Of a stretch of 64,000 nucleotides of DNA, positions 1 through 14,000 are shown in pieces. How positions within the stretch are numbered: position 1 is the first letter of the stretch; each line of letters starts with the position of its first letter. Origin of the DNA: Rhynochetos jubatus. Lineage: Eukaryota; Chordata; Aves; Eurypygiformes; Rhynochetidae. The notes under the pieces are model-generated. The model made no database searches, was not told the DNA's origin, and saw nothing but the letters and a program-made list of their open reading frames with translations. Position numbers and translations under genes: made by a program. The DNA lies in assembly GCA_027574665.1 (NCBI GenBank), contig CM050648.1, forward strand, positions 64,063,363-64,127,362. The letters are read 5' to 3'.

Positions 1-1557
1 TATTTTTCAGTCCTCATTATCTTTGGCCTTCAAAAAATACTGTAAGAAAACTAATCCATGCTCAGTCTGATGAGCATAAGAAGGACAGAGGGTTCGATCT
101 CGTTTCCATCTGCTATTTCAATTTACAGAATTGCCTCCAGTGTACGCTGAATTATCCTAACTACCTAAATGAAAGGCGACACTTAGAGGAGGGGTTGAAA
201 CTCAAGGATATCCCTTTATGCACCAAAAAAAGCCCACTAGAGATAGTATTGACTGAGAAATTAAAGTAATCACATACTGAGTAACAAACCAAGACACATT
301 TTGTAAAAAAAAAAAAGAAAGTAGGTAGTTCATAATTAGGACAAAAACTTGCACTTGCAAAAGCCTCCAGCTGTGACTGCTTGCCTTTCAGAAAGTGTCA
401 TAAAGAGACATTTACTGAAACAAATCCCCTCCTCCCTACCCACACCTCCTCCTGACAATTCTTTCTGCGACATTAAATAAGACAGGTCTATCAAGCAACA
501 AAGAAACTAGGAGAGACCTAATATTTGGAATAGAAGAACATCCACCCCATTTCTGAATTCCCAATTTTCTCTTCTGACACAGAAAATATTTTCCATATAC
601 CTGAAAGGAATAAAATTAAGGCCCATATTCTTTGCAGCTGGCTGACACAACTTGGCTGTAATCAGCAATTGTCAAATTAGCCTACATTACTGATGGCACA
701 AGCAGTGTGTTGCGCTGCACAGAGAAAACAAGGAGAAGCTACAGGATAGCTTGATTTGGAGCTGTACCACGCCATTATCTGGGCATTTATTCTTTTTCAT
801 ACAAATCTAATTTATGCTTTGCCACAGTCTGACTAGAGGTTTGCAAGATGAAGTCGTGCTGGTTACATCTTTTTTCATTGCCAGGCCTGCCACACGCAAT
901 AAAAGGCTTCGAGCTTCCCGAACCCAGCAAAAGTGAGTAGTTCACACTTAACTGGTGCGCAGTTTGCGTGGCCCTTGGAAGTTGTATGGGGCTAGCTAAG
1001 TGCTATCATCATCACCACTAACCAGCAGAAAAAATTGCATGATCTTCAGCCACTTTTCCGCTTGCACTGCAGTACAGATCTGCTAACTCTCTTAAAGATT
1101 ATTTTGACTGGTATTCAAACCATTACGAGCCATTTACGCTTACGCTAGTGGCAGGATCTCTGACATCCACACAGTCCACGGGCACTTTAACGCAACTGGA
1201 TAGACGTGCAACCTTGCATATCCAAGATGTATCTTGGATATAACCACGAATCACAACTCTGTTGTGCCATGCTGTGGAAAAAACCCCAACATTCACAATT
1301 GTACTGCTCTAAGTCAGCACAGAGTCACAGACAACTGAGATTTTACGCAACAAAACTACTGAATTTTGAAAGCAGAAGCCTTCTATCGCTGCTATCCTGC
1401 ATATACACATAGACAAACTTGATGTAGTTAGTAAATGCTAGCCTACCTGCTGCCTGAATAAGGCCATCCCCTTAATAAACGTAAACCCTAAGCGTCAGCG
1501 AAAGTGGGTGTACTCCTACTCAGAGGCACCACATCGCTGCGGGGTGCACCAGATTAC

Positions 1558-1693
1558 CTTCTGCCAGTGAAGCTTCTCACGGTGGGGATACACAGCTTCT
1601 CTAGCAGCATCTCTACAAACATGAGCATTAATAACTCAGGACTATCAGCAGCATTAAGCACGCAGAAAGGATCGCTAACTAGTTCAAGTATAC
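1558..1693 (-). other. Exon-like open frame with splice-site look-alikes, unidentified
   Basis: On the minus strand a 136 nt open stretch is preceded by a pyrimidine-rich run (ctttttgtcattttgctctt, then ctggctaccattcaag) with no intervening AG. It is followed by AG/gtaatc, an acceptable donor. The frame reads GILELVSDPFCVLNAA then DSPELLMLMFVEMLLEKL, then CIPTVRSFTGR. This resembles an amphipathic helix-loop-helix of the HEAT/armadillo kind. I do not recognise the protein, and it is not part of golli or MBP. The plus strand is also open here (1504..1698), which weakens the case. It could be a stray exon of a nested gene, a decayed pseudogene exon, or chance. Phase is 1 at entry (GT completing a Gly codon) and 2 at exit. 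Confidence 0.2.
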
Positions 1694-3838
1694 CTTGAAT
1701 GGTAGCCAGAAAAAGAGCAAAATGACAAAAAGAAATAAATTTAAAAGAGTCAGTGGTTGGAAGAAGAAAATTTATTCAAAGAGACTGTCTTTTCATGTTT
1801 TGTAACACCAACAGAATTAGAGCAAGAGGCTCTGCTTCTGAAAAACATAACACTCAGTGAATACCCTTGCACTTGAATGCTGACTGGAGAGATGCCAGCA
1901 ATGCCAACGATACCACAGAAACAGCTACAGCAATGTCTTTTCCTCCTCTACAGAATGACTGTTTGCCCTACACGACCTGCAAAAGCCTTAAAATATGAGC
2001 AAGTTAAACTGTTTTTTACCTCTGACCAAGCACACATAGCAGGGATGTGCTGGTTCACCTCTCTTACAGGAATTAGACGGTATCATGCTTCAGAACTAAG
2101 CTGACCCATGCTTGGGAAATACCCATCGTATTGTCCAAGCATTCCTTAGTTTTTCCTGCACCTATTTTACATAAACTGAAAACTGATCAAGGTTAGTAAT
2201 CCCTGCGAACCTCTAAAGGATTAGGAGGCAGCCTTAGCCACACTCCCAATGTCCTGAGTACAGAAAACCAACCTGCCCTTTTTGTTCGTTCATCCTGGAC
2301 TCCTTCAGGTTATATAGCTGTGCCCGTGGCATGTGGAAAGAAGTGAGTTCTGACGACCCCTGTCACTCAGCCTGCACACTGAGGTTTCTTTGACACGGGA
2401 ACATGGACACAGAGGTGTGGAAGGGGGAGCAAAGTGGCTGCATGCAAATGAATAGAAAGGGACAAGCCAGGACCAGCCCCAAGAGACAGCTGGAATATGT
2501 TCCTGGGGCCCTGCAATTTAGAGGAATCCTTCATATCTCATTATTCCTCAGCTTTAAAAGAAGGGAGAAACACTTCTTTGTTTTTAATGGTGCACATATA
2601 AAATAAATCATTCACTGAGAAAGAATTGCAAAGTACAGAAATAAATCTTTAGATTCCAGGATCAGTTATGTGCTTGATCAGCCAACTTTTCTATCCCACT
2701 TAGGATGTGAACACTCTGGTATTGTATCTGCACGAAACAAAGCAACGAGCCAAGTGCTCAAAGCTTTCCACCCATGATCATGGGCAGCGTGAGACACGTG
2801 CCATGAATTTCAGACCACGATCCAGCTGCAGAAGAAGGAAACATCCTGTTCCCTGACCAGAAGAAATGTACCCTCCAGACCTGTATGATTCCTTTGCTTC
2901 CCTTCTCTTCCCGCTCCATGCAGGCATAGCAAAAATCAACAGCTGCGTCTCTTCTTACAGCATACAATGGAATATATTCACCCAGAGCAATTTAAAAATG
3001 AGTGTTGTCCAAAAGTGAAATTAAGTATTTTCACTGTGTGGTGACTGACTTAAAATGCCTCCCCCCTTCGGAGAGAGCTCTTGTATGACTATCAAGTTGC
3101 TTTCTGAGGCAAACGTTGATACTTGTTAGCAAGCCAAGTTTCAGCCTTGTCACTGGTATGGCCAGGTTGTTTTGGCAGTAAAGTCTAATGGAAATTAAAA
3201 GCAAACAAGCCAAATGCGTAACCACTCTACCCTGAAAACAAGCTTTGTTTGACATGGGTTGTGTGGAGGCGCTGGCCTTAAAGCAGTGGCTGTCAAGTTC
3301 TGACTTAACGAACTGTTCCAAACAGATTACAATGTGCTCAAAAGAAAAAAAAAAAAAGTAGCAGCAAGAGATCAAATTAGAGCTTAGCCAAGTGAAACTG
3401 GATGTTGCAGAGAGCTGCTGTTTAAAAACATCCATGTCTTTAGCCACCTCGCTTGGCTGTCCCCAGTATTGTTCTTACGAAACGCACACAGCTAGGGACA
3501 CTACTACCACAAAACTGGCTACGTTCAGCGGTGTCAGTATTGCACCTGTCAGGTTAGAGCTCGCACGCAGTCTGGCATCCCTTATTTTGACCTTCAGCTC
3601 TTCAAAAAACAAACCCTGTGCAAACTCCCAAATGTCAGCAGTTGACATCTCCGAGTTCCCAGAACATGGTATTGACAGAGTGTTCATTACTAACGCTTGC
3701 ATAGGCCAGATTCGTCGTGTCCTCCCTTTCATTTATGATTTTCTTCTGCGAGACTGACCTCTGAAAGTGCAAATCCTTGAGGATATTCTGCGGAGCTCAC
3801 CTCTGTGTTACTTACAACACACACAGGTTATGAGAGGC

Positions 3839-3970
3839 CTTCAAGGCCAGGCTGGATGAGGCTGTGAGCAACCTGGTCTAGTGGAGGGTGTCCCTGCCCA
3901 TGGCAGGGGGGTTGGAACCAGATGGGCTTTAAGGTCCCTTCCAGCCCAAACCGTTCTATGGTGCTATGAT
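3839..3970 (+). mobile_element. CR1 LINE 3' end, 5'-truncated
   Basis: About 130 bp matching the avian CR1 3' end: 'ttcaaggccaggctggatga', the 'gagggtgtccctgccc' core, 'aaggtcccttccagccc', and a tail with two copies of ctatgg/ctatgat. CR1 retroposons are copied by target-primed reverse transcription and usually arrive 5'-truncated, which this copy is. It is antisense to golli. It belongs to the same young-looking subfamily as the copies at 10.9, 24.0 and 24.2 kb. Confidence 0.9.
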
Positions 3971-5794
3971 CTTTCTGATAATTTTTCCAGAGTATTTAAA
4001 TATTCCCTTTGGGTATTTCAGAAAATCTCCCAACAATATGGAAATTGCCTGCTTAACAATTTTACATCTGCTTTTTATTTTGTACCAGTTTCATACTCTA
4101 ACAGATAGGGTAACACGCTGTCAGTCTATCGCATGTTGTCATCTGTTTTATTTAAAGTTTAAATCTGAAGCAAGACACTAACCCACAGGACTCAAAATAC
4201 GTGAAGGAAAAGGAAAAAAGGTCAGCAGCAGATTCAGGCATTAAAAGTACTTGTCTGTGTACCAAAAAAAAAAAAAATAATCTCGCAGCAGGACATTTAG
4301 AAAACTGGCTGTGCTAAACACCCTCCGCAAGATAAAACCAGCACAACCCTCCCACCTCCCTGTTCCTCCTCGGGACCATAGTTACGCAGCACTTTGTTGC
4401 TAGCTAAATAACCACTTGCGTTTGGACTCATTGTGAGATGTGTTCTGCTCCGTCAGGAGAAAAGACTGAGGAAGGAGAAGTGCGTGCGGCTTTTACTCAG
4501 CAGGGATCATAAAGCACAGCCTGCGGTAAGCTCTTCAGCATGTGATTAGTAAACCCGCTACCAGTGGCGCAAAACTTACTTCACCGCCTCTGAAATTTCT
4601 CCAAGCAAAACCCTGAAAATTCAGTGTCCAAGGCACCTACCCAGAGGCCTGTAAGTTGAGCAAATATAAAGTTGGTGGAAAGAAAAAAACATGACAACAT
4701 ATAAAGGATATAAAAATCAAATATCAATTTATACATGCCCATTTCCAGCCTCTGGCACTTCAACGATGCAAAATCTAACAAACTGTGTGTTTCCTGATTA
4801 TAAGCAGCTCAAAGCCAACCATCATAGTCTCTTCTACTGGGATGAGCTGGGAGAAGGGGAATGGGACCAGACTGTCCTTACAGCACCAATGGTACCGTCT
4901 GCGTGAACGGTCCCTCTTAAAGATGCCTTCGTTAGCCGTCTGTCTTGAAGTACAGCAGAGTTTTACTTCAAAACTTCAAAGTTGGGCAGAGTAATCTAGC
5001 CCAAAGAAAGCAGAGTAAAATCTTGAATTCTACTGTTTCTAATATAAAAAACGGTTTAGCCTTAATCTTTACCCACAAAAACAACTGAACTTCTGCTGCA
5101 AGACCCTCTGCTTTAATAAAACCTAGATTTCCATTTTCATTTTAAGCAAAATAAAGCAACACAGGAAATTCGCAGCAATTACTTTTCTTTTAAAACATGA
5201 TTTAACTTTTATGCAGTTGAATAAAGTTCTCGTTAAATCAACTGGCTCGTTAGAGTGCAGACTACAAACGTCTCAATCTGCACAGAGCTCAGTTTCAAAC
5301 AAAGGAAGCTGCAAGCACCTGTCAGCCTGATTTGGCTGGATTTAACAGCACTGAGGGATGCTGAAGCAGAGCAGGACATAACACAGGTTACAGGCAGATA
5401 ACAGACTTTTCTGACCTAGTAACAGCAAAAGGTTTGGTGACAAATAGATGCTTTAAGACTACCAGCAGAGCAAAAAAATCTCTTGAAGTAGTAGCATCAG
5501 TAGGACAAGCTAGTGAGAACAGTTCCGGACAAAGTCATATCTGAAATCTAGGACTAAGACTGAAATTTATTCTGTTTCCTAAAAAAGTACAGACAAACCT
5601 GAAGAATAAATAGTGCAAATACAAAAGTGAAAATATATGTCTGGGTCTGAAGATTGTAAACTGGCAGCATCAATCCAATCAGCAGGGAGAGAAGAGTGGG
5701 GGAAGCCAGTAAAACTCTTAACAACACAAGGAACGTCAGCATTAAATTGAGGCCCATTTCAGTGTCTGAGAACTAGCAATTTTGCTTAAGATTA

Positions 5795-5813
5795 TACACA
5801 CACACACACCCCC
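5795..5813 (+). repeat. Short CA repeat
   Basis: About eight AC units followed by a C run. A short microsatellite. Confidence 0.85.
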
Positions 5814-6020
5814 TGTTGTTTTTTCAATGGGGTTCTTTTTTTTTGTTTGGTTGGCTTTGGGGGTTGAGATTTTAACAGGGCATGGGCATCTGCACCAGCA
5901 AAAAAACGTAACCACCTGATCTTAGTTTTAAATGAATGCAATTTACAATCTTCTATTTTTATTCTTATCTAGAATTAAAAGATTAGATAATACAAACATG
6001 CAAAAGAACACAGAATGAAT

Positions 6021-6040
6021 ACATATATATATGTGTGTTT
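6021..6040 (+). repeat. Short AT/GT dinucleotide repeat
   Basis: Alternating purine-pyrimidine stretch acatatatatatgtgtgttt, a short compound microsatellite. Confidence 0.8.
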
Positions 6041-8585
6041 GCATTTATGCGACTGCTGTCTAACGGCGCAACACTTGTGTGTCATACAAATACACGTTCG
6101 CACACGCACACAGACGACCTAAGAAAATCTTGGCGTTGTCGTTGGTTTTCAGATTCAAAGAAAACAATTCCAAAACTGAACAGAGCTGATTTACTGAACG
6201 TTTTTACAACTTCTCAGGTTGGCTAATTCCTCTGCCTTTCAAATACATACATTCAACCATTGTACGCTGGCCAAATGGTCTATTACGTGCTTAGGAGATC
6301 GACGGCAAGCCTGTACTGCTTTGTTAAAGCTTCAGCTTTTCAGGGATGCCATGTGTTGCTAAAAACATTTATTGAAAGTTCTGTAAATAACCATAAACCC
6401 ACAATAACCTGGTTCATTTTATTAGTAGTGACTGCAGTGGCTCAATCATAGTAAGTTAAGATCTGTGCATTGCAAAGTCCAAGGGATTTGTGGTTTATAT
6501 TATATTTATGCTTCAGGATGCAAATACATCCGTGGCATTTCTACAGCAGAAGTATTTTCTTTTCCCATTGGCATAATTTTACCTAAAAATTGCTGCTATC
6601 TCAGCAGCTATACCACCACCCCCCCTATCTAGCAAGCAGATTAGAGACAGTAGGTCACATTCCAATTTCAACTGAGATTTAGATTTCTGTTATTTGTAAA
6701 ACACATGAACCATTCAGTGATGATAGTATTTTAAATCCTGGAAAGTGCGACCAACTTGTAAGCAAAAGTGGAGAACAGCAGTAAAATAGCACAGTCATAT
6801 TCTGGGAATGAGTCACATTTCATGAAAGAATAGTAGGTTGGAGAAATAACCTGGAACGTAAGAAAAGCAGGCGGCAGTATAGGTTCTGTTTACACCAGGA
6901 GGGTATTTAAACTGATTAATGCAAAGCGGGCAGGTCACAAAAGGGATTTAAAAGAAAGCAAACATCAGGCAGGTTACATCTTTGCAAAAATGTATGGGTT
7001 AATAGGCAAAAAAAATCTTGAACGCTTAATTTATGCAGCAGCCTATGCCACTAACAACAGGGATTTGGCAAAGAAATTAGGTTTGGTTCCTTGACTGCCG
7101 CAGTGCTTTGAGATCGTAACAACAAGGTAACCTACAAACTCCGACTTTCCTGCTCCGAAAGAAATCATGGCAACCAGCGAACCCATTGTGCTTTGTTGTT
7201 ACATAATTGTTAAAGAAATGCTTTCCGATGCCCTGTGAGAGGGGGTACTATCTCGAAAGCTCAAAGGGATTGTTCATTTCATCACTAAGCGCAGTGTTAT
7301 TCTAACCACTCATGAACGCAGAGAATGCCTCTATTCTTATGTTCCCCTGAGAGTTGAGATCATCTGAGATATGTCGCCTATCACATATAAAGGCCGAGGT
7401 AGAACTGCTGGCAGGACATTTCAAGTGAAGAATTCTCACAGACCTGGCATTTCTTTTCTGCGTTATTGGCAGACAGTGGAATTTGCTGACCATCACGTTA
7501 ATTTAGAAGGTGCAAGTGTACAAGCAAACCTTTACTTGAGGATTTCAAGCTTGAGAGCTCATGCACGAACAGTGAAGCAGTTTTAAGAATGACAAAATAG
7601 ATACAGATGTGCTTCTGATCCCAGATCCATCTGTCTCTCCCCAAAGCCACAGGCAGAAACCTGTAAGCACATTTGATCCAAGGCTCTTCCTACGAGCAGA
7701 TACAAAAAAGATGAAACCCAAACCACTCCAAAAAACCAAGGAAAACCCCTACACCGAAACCCCACGCACTAGACCAAAAAGCTGCGCGCCAAGATAATGC
7801 AAATAACAAAGAACAAGGTTACTCCATGCTGCCCTCTCCTACCACCTCCTAAGAATACGTATGAGTTTTTCTTTCTGACCACTTAAAATTTGTTTTACAA
7901 TACTCCATGCAAGTCACCAAGATAATCTTGTGATACACAATGATTCCTGAATTCTGCTGTTGAAAACAGTTTACCAGTAATCTCAAAAATAAAATGTCAA
8001 GCCTCTTACCATACATATATTAACTAAATACTACCTCTGGCTCATGCCATTGTAGCACAAGTAGCATATAGGCAAGAACTCAGATTGGTACTACGTGCTG
8101 AAATCTACAGAAGACGGATGCACTTTCCAACTTGGGCTTGAGAGAGTCAAGGAAAGTGCCTCTGCATCTCCACTGTGGGCACACTACTGTTCGCTGAATT
8201 AACACACAAACCAGCCTAGACCCCTCTAGGAACTGAATAGATGCATCCACGGTGCACAGAAGGACATAAACATGCCTTACTAATTCCTCTCCCTAATCTA
8301 AGTTGTACGTTCTTTTTTTTATTTTCACCTTCTGTGGAAAGCACAGCTTACTACCAGGTTTCCTTATTTTTGTGTGTAAGTAATATCCTTAAAATAAATA
8401 CACTGCTGTAACCACAAAGTTTAAAGGAGGTCTGAGGGATTCTGAAAACCTACACTTCATGCAAATGAACTGCAATTTTCAGAAAGATGTGACCTCGTTA
8501 GAAGTTCTACAATGAAGAAATGTTAGGATGTTTCACTCAAGTGAAAATGCTATTATTTTGCACAGCTATTTTTAACACTATAGGT

Positions 8586-8605
8586 AAAAAAAAAAAAAAA
8601 AAAAA
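8586..8605 (+). repeat. Poly-A run of 20
   Basis: Twenty A in a row with no recognisable retroposon or gene on its left, so it is not clearly the tail of a retrocopy. Confidence 0.9.
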
Positions 8606-10940
8606 TCACTCCTTTCCAGCTTTCTGAGAAGCTCCACATCAAAACCCTTTTTATTCTCTAATTAAAAAAGTGAATAAAACACCTAAGTAAAAACATCCTA
8701 AGAATCAAGTATTTCTATAATTCCTCAATGAAATCTGCTAAATTAAAGGGGTTGTATTTCCATCTAAATCAGAATATCTGAATTATGAATCTGGCCCTTA
8801 AAATAAGTCTTTATGTTGCAGTGCTGCATCACAACGATGTCAACAGAAGCAGGTGACTATAGATGGTGGAGAAATAACTCATCTTTAGTAGCTCCTAACG
8901 TCCAACTAGCTTATATTCAGCCTCTTCCCCACACTTCATTCCTGGTGAAGAACATAATTATGATACTCTGAAAAACACAGAGAGCTGACTGCAAAAGTCA
9001 AACATTTGTGTATGCGAGCAGTGATTTATTACACAGAGGTCGGGAGTCACGATAACTAGCCAAAGCAGTGTGCGATTTTGAGTAGCATGCTGATTTCAGA
9101 ACGTGCACTTCTGTTTTCCTGAGGGTGCAGCTCCACATGCTTTCCTTTTCTTATTTTCTTTTTATTGGAAACTTGAAAATAACTTGCAAGAACATTCAGA
9201 CTCAGAAATCTTGTAAATAGGCATCTTAACTTAGGTTCTTTTACAAGGGAACTAAGAAAATACATTAGAAAATGCCTGGTATTTTCACTGCTGGAGACAT
9301 TCATAATCAGCATATATGTTGAAAAAAAAAGGTGGGTGGGAAAAATGTAACTCTAACTAGAAAGACATTTTTGACCCCTTATAATTATTTAGAATTGAAA
9401 GAAAAATTACAAGTCAGTATAAAGAGACTGTTGATGAAAAGGGCTGGAGAGAGGAATAACTTACGGAAGTCACCAGCAGAACTATACTGGAACAGGTATA
9501 ACCTAGCAGCTGTAACTGTCCCGAGCAGAAACAGTATGCAGGGAGGGTGCTAATGGAGCCCACATCGGAATAGAGTAATTGCGCTGTCGTGACTCTGCTA
9601 ACGAGTTTTCCAAAGTAGAACAGGCTTTATCCTGAAACTACAGTTCATCTGCAAAAAAACGTGGAGCAAGTTGATTTTTGCACTACCGTTAGGGAGCAAC
9701 AAACTCCTTGGTGCAAAAGTCGTTTGCCTGGCAGGGGACGTACTTACGCTGAGAAACGGGAATCGCCTGTAATGGGCGCAGAGCAACTCGCTTAGGGTCT
9801 TCCCGTTATGTTTATAGATCGGCAGGTTTAGTGATGTGCTAGTCCTGGTCCACGTGCTTCTGCGTTATGAATAATAATTGGAATGATGCTAGAAATGAGC
9901 TTGCACTTGGATTACGGTACTTCAGTAATAGAGGGGAAAAAATCCTGCACCATGAAAATAATTAGAGCAGTTAAAAAGAAAAATCCCAAACATGCATTTA
10001 TTTAAAAATCTCACCTCCTGGGCTTCTCACTGTCAGAAAATCCTGTTAATTAGGTTCAATCCCACTGAAGGCTCCAATCCACATGCTGAAAACAAGCCAC
10101 TAAATACAAATTCCTACAATCAGCAGAGCACTGATTTTGAAATAGAAGACAGACTTCTTGTTGCTGACATACACCCGCAGAGCCAACACCTCTCTGACGG
10201 AGCCCGGGAGGGATTTGCCACAGAGGGAAAAGGGGAAAACAGTTATTTTGCCCAATCATCTGATTCTCACTTTAAGCCCAGATATACCAAAGTCTGGGTA
10301 ACATTTCAAAGTGTTAAAGCCTATTTCTAATTCTGTCCTATCCCTTCTAATAGGGAAGTCCCCCTGTTTAGTCTGATTTATCACTGTCCCTTTGCAGGCT
10401 GTACAGCTCACGATGATGTCGGTCAGCCACTGATGCCTCACAGCAAGGGCGGAGTAATTTGGTGGGAAAAGAAGAGGGAAGCTTTCATTTTTTTTTCAGG
10501 GGTCTTGATAGTTTTTGGTTGAGGGTTTTATTTCAGCACGGATTTTGAATCAAATTTTCTTTCAGATCTTCGTATCAGAATAATATACTTTGAAGCAGGG
10601 AAGTAATATTATGTCAAGAAATTTTAGCAAATAAAGAGAAATAAGTAAACTTTCAGAATTTATATCTAACACTGAATGGGGGATTCAGACTGAAATTAGT
10701 TTTGCTGTATAAAAGCTATCCACACATTTTAAGTTTTCCATTTCATCCTATTTCATAATATATTTCCTTCGTTGACAAATGCAAAAGGAATGTGACACCA
10801 TAGCAATAAAATCTGGAGACCAAACAAGAGGGTCTAGTGGTCATTTTAAGGATGGCCAGTTTATATACAAGACTGAACATGACACACAAAACAAAGAGAG
10901 CCTGAAAGGTAGCAGAATAACGATACTAATGTGGCAATGT

Positions 10941-11042
10941 CCTGGTCTAGTGGAGGGTGTCCCTGCCCATGGCAGGGGGGTTGGAACTAGATGGTCTTTA
11001 AGGTCCCTTCCAGCCCAAACCATTCTGCAGTTCTATGATTCA
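10941..11042 (+). mobile_element. CR1 LINE 3' end, very short copy
   Basis: Only about 100 bp of CR1 is present, from 'cctggtctagtgg' through 'aaggtcccttccagccc' to 'ttctatgattcatg'. It has the same subfamily features as the copy at 3.8 kb. It is truncated within the conserved 3' untranslated part and lies antisense to golli inside its intron. Confidence 0.9.
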
Positions 11043-14000
11043 TGCCATAACCTTACCTTAAAAGAAATGAAACACTGGAACATTTTAGACCTGATGAATA
11101 GGTGAAGCAGAAAGAGGCAAAAACATAGCACGTCTAGAACTAATCCCACCTGAAAAGGCTTTGCAAAAAACTCGGTCCACTCACCACAATAAATGTCAGA
11201 ACTGCATTTAAAACTTCGCACTTCAACAGTTCAAGAATAAAATTCTCTACTGCTCCCATTTGACACTGGGTTGCAAGACACGTGCAGACAAGAAAATGGA
11301 AATGCCTTTCTGCCTGAAGCTGCCTCTGCAGCACACAGGACGCCCGATGCGGAAGATGGCTTCCTCGAGACTGTTAGCCCAGCCAAGGACTTTACGTGCC
11401 ATGGACCCGAGATCAGCCTCTTCCTTGGTAGGAACTCGGGCCCAGCCACCACATAGCTCTGTTGAAATGAGTAGAGTTACTGTGCTGAAAAAGCAGGAGG
11501 TCCTGCGTAGGTAGATCAAGGCAAACAGAGTCACCACATCCCGATAAAACATTCAGGGAAGCCCACTTATTTCAAGGAAATAATAGTTTGTCAAATGCTA
11601 AGTATCTATTTTAGAAGCACCAATATTTTCATTTTATCTCCACTGACTTCAGTGAAACCAAGTCTATTTATGGTAACGTTGCTTGGTGGCTTAGTTAGGT
11701 GTCCAAAACCTATTGCTTTTGTTTCAAGAGTGTATTCAATCACTTTTCCACAAGCAAAGGTTAAAAAGAAAATCCTGTTACAGATCATTCAGAACAAAAA
11801 TGAGAACTCTTGTGAATTTCTTTTATCTGTAGCCAGTTTCTAATGAAGCCACTTGAGACAAACAGAGGTTCAGAAGCAGTTTTGCAACAGCAGCCATACA
11901 AGTGTTTGTTTAAACAACTGAGCTTAGTCTTTAAAATACCGATTTCTGCTGCAATCCTCCTTGTCAGCACCAGGGACGATGCTAGTTTTCCCTGGTTAGT
12001 ATAATGCACAGCAGAAATTTTAAGATGCTACAGCAAGAAGGCTCAGAAAGGGAGGGAAAAAAATCTTAATGGATGACAGCTGCTAAAAATCACTCAGACT
12101 AATCTAAAGTTCCTGTTTTGATGGAGATACTCTGTATCCAGTAGAAAAATGGTTCTTTCTAATTAACTGGGAATATTAATAGGCCTAGAGAAAGTCAAGC
12201 TTTTCACTGGCAACAGGGAAGGGAAGCATAGGGAAGGCTCTAGAGAGGGAGCCTGCTCTGAACAGCACTGGAAATAAAGAGCGGCATTATCATGGCTCTT
12301 CTCTGCTCCTCGCAAGGCTTGTAAGCGACTGCAGTCTCGTCGCCACCAGGATGTTTCTGTACAAGTACCAGTGTGTGCTCACCAGTAAATACTAGTCCTT
12401 TTCACTTCTATTTTCCTCATCAAATATAGATAGCTCAGATGTGAATTTCTGCTCTGTGCCTCCCTGTCAGCACTTAAAGGGACACTGTCAGGCCCATAAG
12501 TCTCAACTATCGCACAAGGGCTGCCAAGCTATGTCTATGAAGGAGTTAAGCCAAACCACAGCCAGCCTTCTTGAACAAACACATATCAGAAAGCCACAGC
12601 TTCAAGTACCGGTGGGATGTGCTGCCTGACATGCTACTGGAGCCTTGGAGTTTGACAGAGCTCCAGGATACTGTGTGTCAAGGGGAAGACGACAGATGCC
12701 AAGTCCTGCAACTTTTCATTCATTCATTCAAAAGCTCTGCACTCCTCCTTGCTTTCACTCCTCACCACCGCTAGATTCACTATCAGTCTTGCAGACACAG
12801 TTGCAAATGTCATGCATTGGGCTCAAAAATAGTTTACATTAACTCAGCATAGAAATAAAAATATTTTGTCAGGGTCGCCACCAAAACAGCTCAGGTGGGG
12901 TGTTCACGTTATGCTACGTTCTCTACTTTCATAGTCCTTTCACGGTGGGCTTACTGTTGCTTGGCTCTCGCTTCCAGGGCTACACCCATCACATAACAAG
13001 TCTGATACTTCCACAGAAGAGCTGCTGCTGGGAGAATGCAGAGACACCACCTCCCTCGCCACCCTTCCACACTCCTTGGGCAACAACTTGAACATAAGAA
13101 AACCCACAGGTCCTTTCATATTCCACACCCCTTTAATGATGGAACGACAGGTTGATGGATTTTTAAGCTCGTTATCTTTACAGTTTTGCCAAAGTCAATA
13201 CAGCTAATTACAACATTGCCAATGAATGAGGTTTAACTGGGGGCATCAGTGGGAAGTACCACTAAAAAAAATCCAAGCCAGAGTTTCTCAGGCCCATCTG
13301 ATCCTGGCAAGGAATTAGAAGGAACTGAAATTTTACCCAATTGACAGCACACTGGATGGGAAGCACCAATTTAATACTGACCTCCTGTGTTTATGAGGGC
13401 AAGATGTTTACCTCTGTATCTCCTTTTCCCACTGGTTTCCACCTTCTGCATTCAGCTAAGAAAAAAAATCTGGGTTAGGATATCTCTCCCATGATGTGTG
13501 CTATGGGCAACCTGATGGAGCCTGGCCACACAATCAGAGGTGATTATCGGGGCTAGACCATCAGTCAAGTGCCCCTGTTTAACCACGGTAACTGAGCACT
13601 GAAAGCCTGAGGAGAACATGTCAGTTTTATACAATTCTTTCAACGAGACATTATTCTGGCTCAAATCAGGTATTATGGATTTGATCTGGGAATTACACAA
13701 TGAAATACTGCAATTCTTACTATGCAGGAAGCCAAAGTTGGTGGCTTTCATATTATTTTTTTTTTTTAAGACACAAAAAGATTATCAATCTCAGCTGGTG
13801 TTTCCGTATTCTCCTAATAGACTGCACAAAAACTCATTCTGGTTCTCTTCTAGCCATTGCATTAAAATGTGAGTCACATCGCAATTAAACTTTAATGACA
13901 ACATCTGTTTCAGCTAACACGACAGAGGAGCAGTTGCAGTTGGCCTATGGAGGACTATTCTGCTGCTTATTTCACTCAAACCAGAACTGAGCCTTTATTC

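Noticed and set aside
85..100. ggttcgatctc, resembling a tRNA B-box
   Set aside because: No A-box at the right distance and no cloverleaf can be drawn.
3031..3757. Overlapping open frames of 138 codons (minus), 121 codons (plus) and 85 codons (minus)
   Set aside because: They contradict each other, match no family and lack splice or promoter context. The region has more CpG than its surroundings but nothing else supports a gene.
11247..11552. Minus-strand 101-codon frame containing KEEADLGSMARK, considered as the next golli exon because human golli continues EAD...
   Set aside because: Only the three residues EAD agree. The preceding bases lack a pyrimidine tract and the rest bears no likeness to golli.
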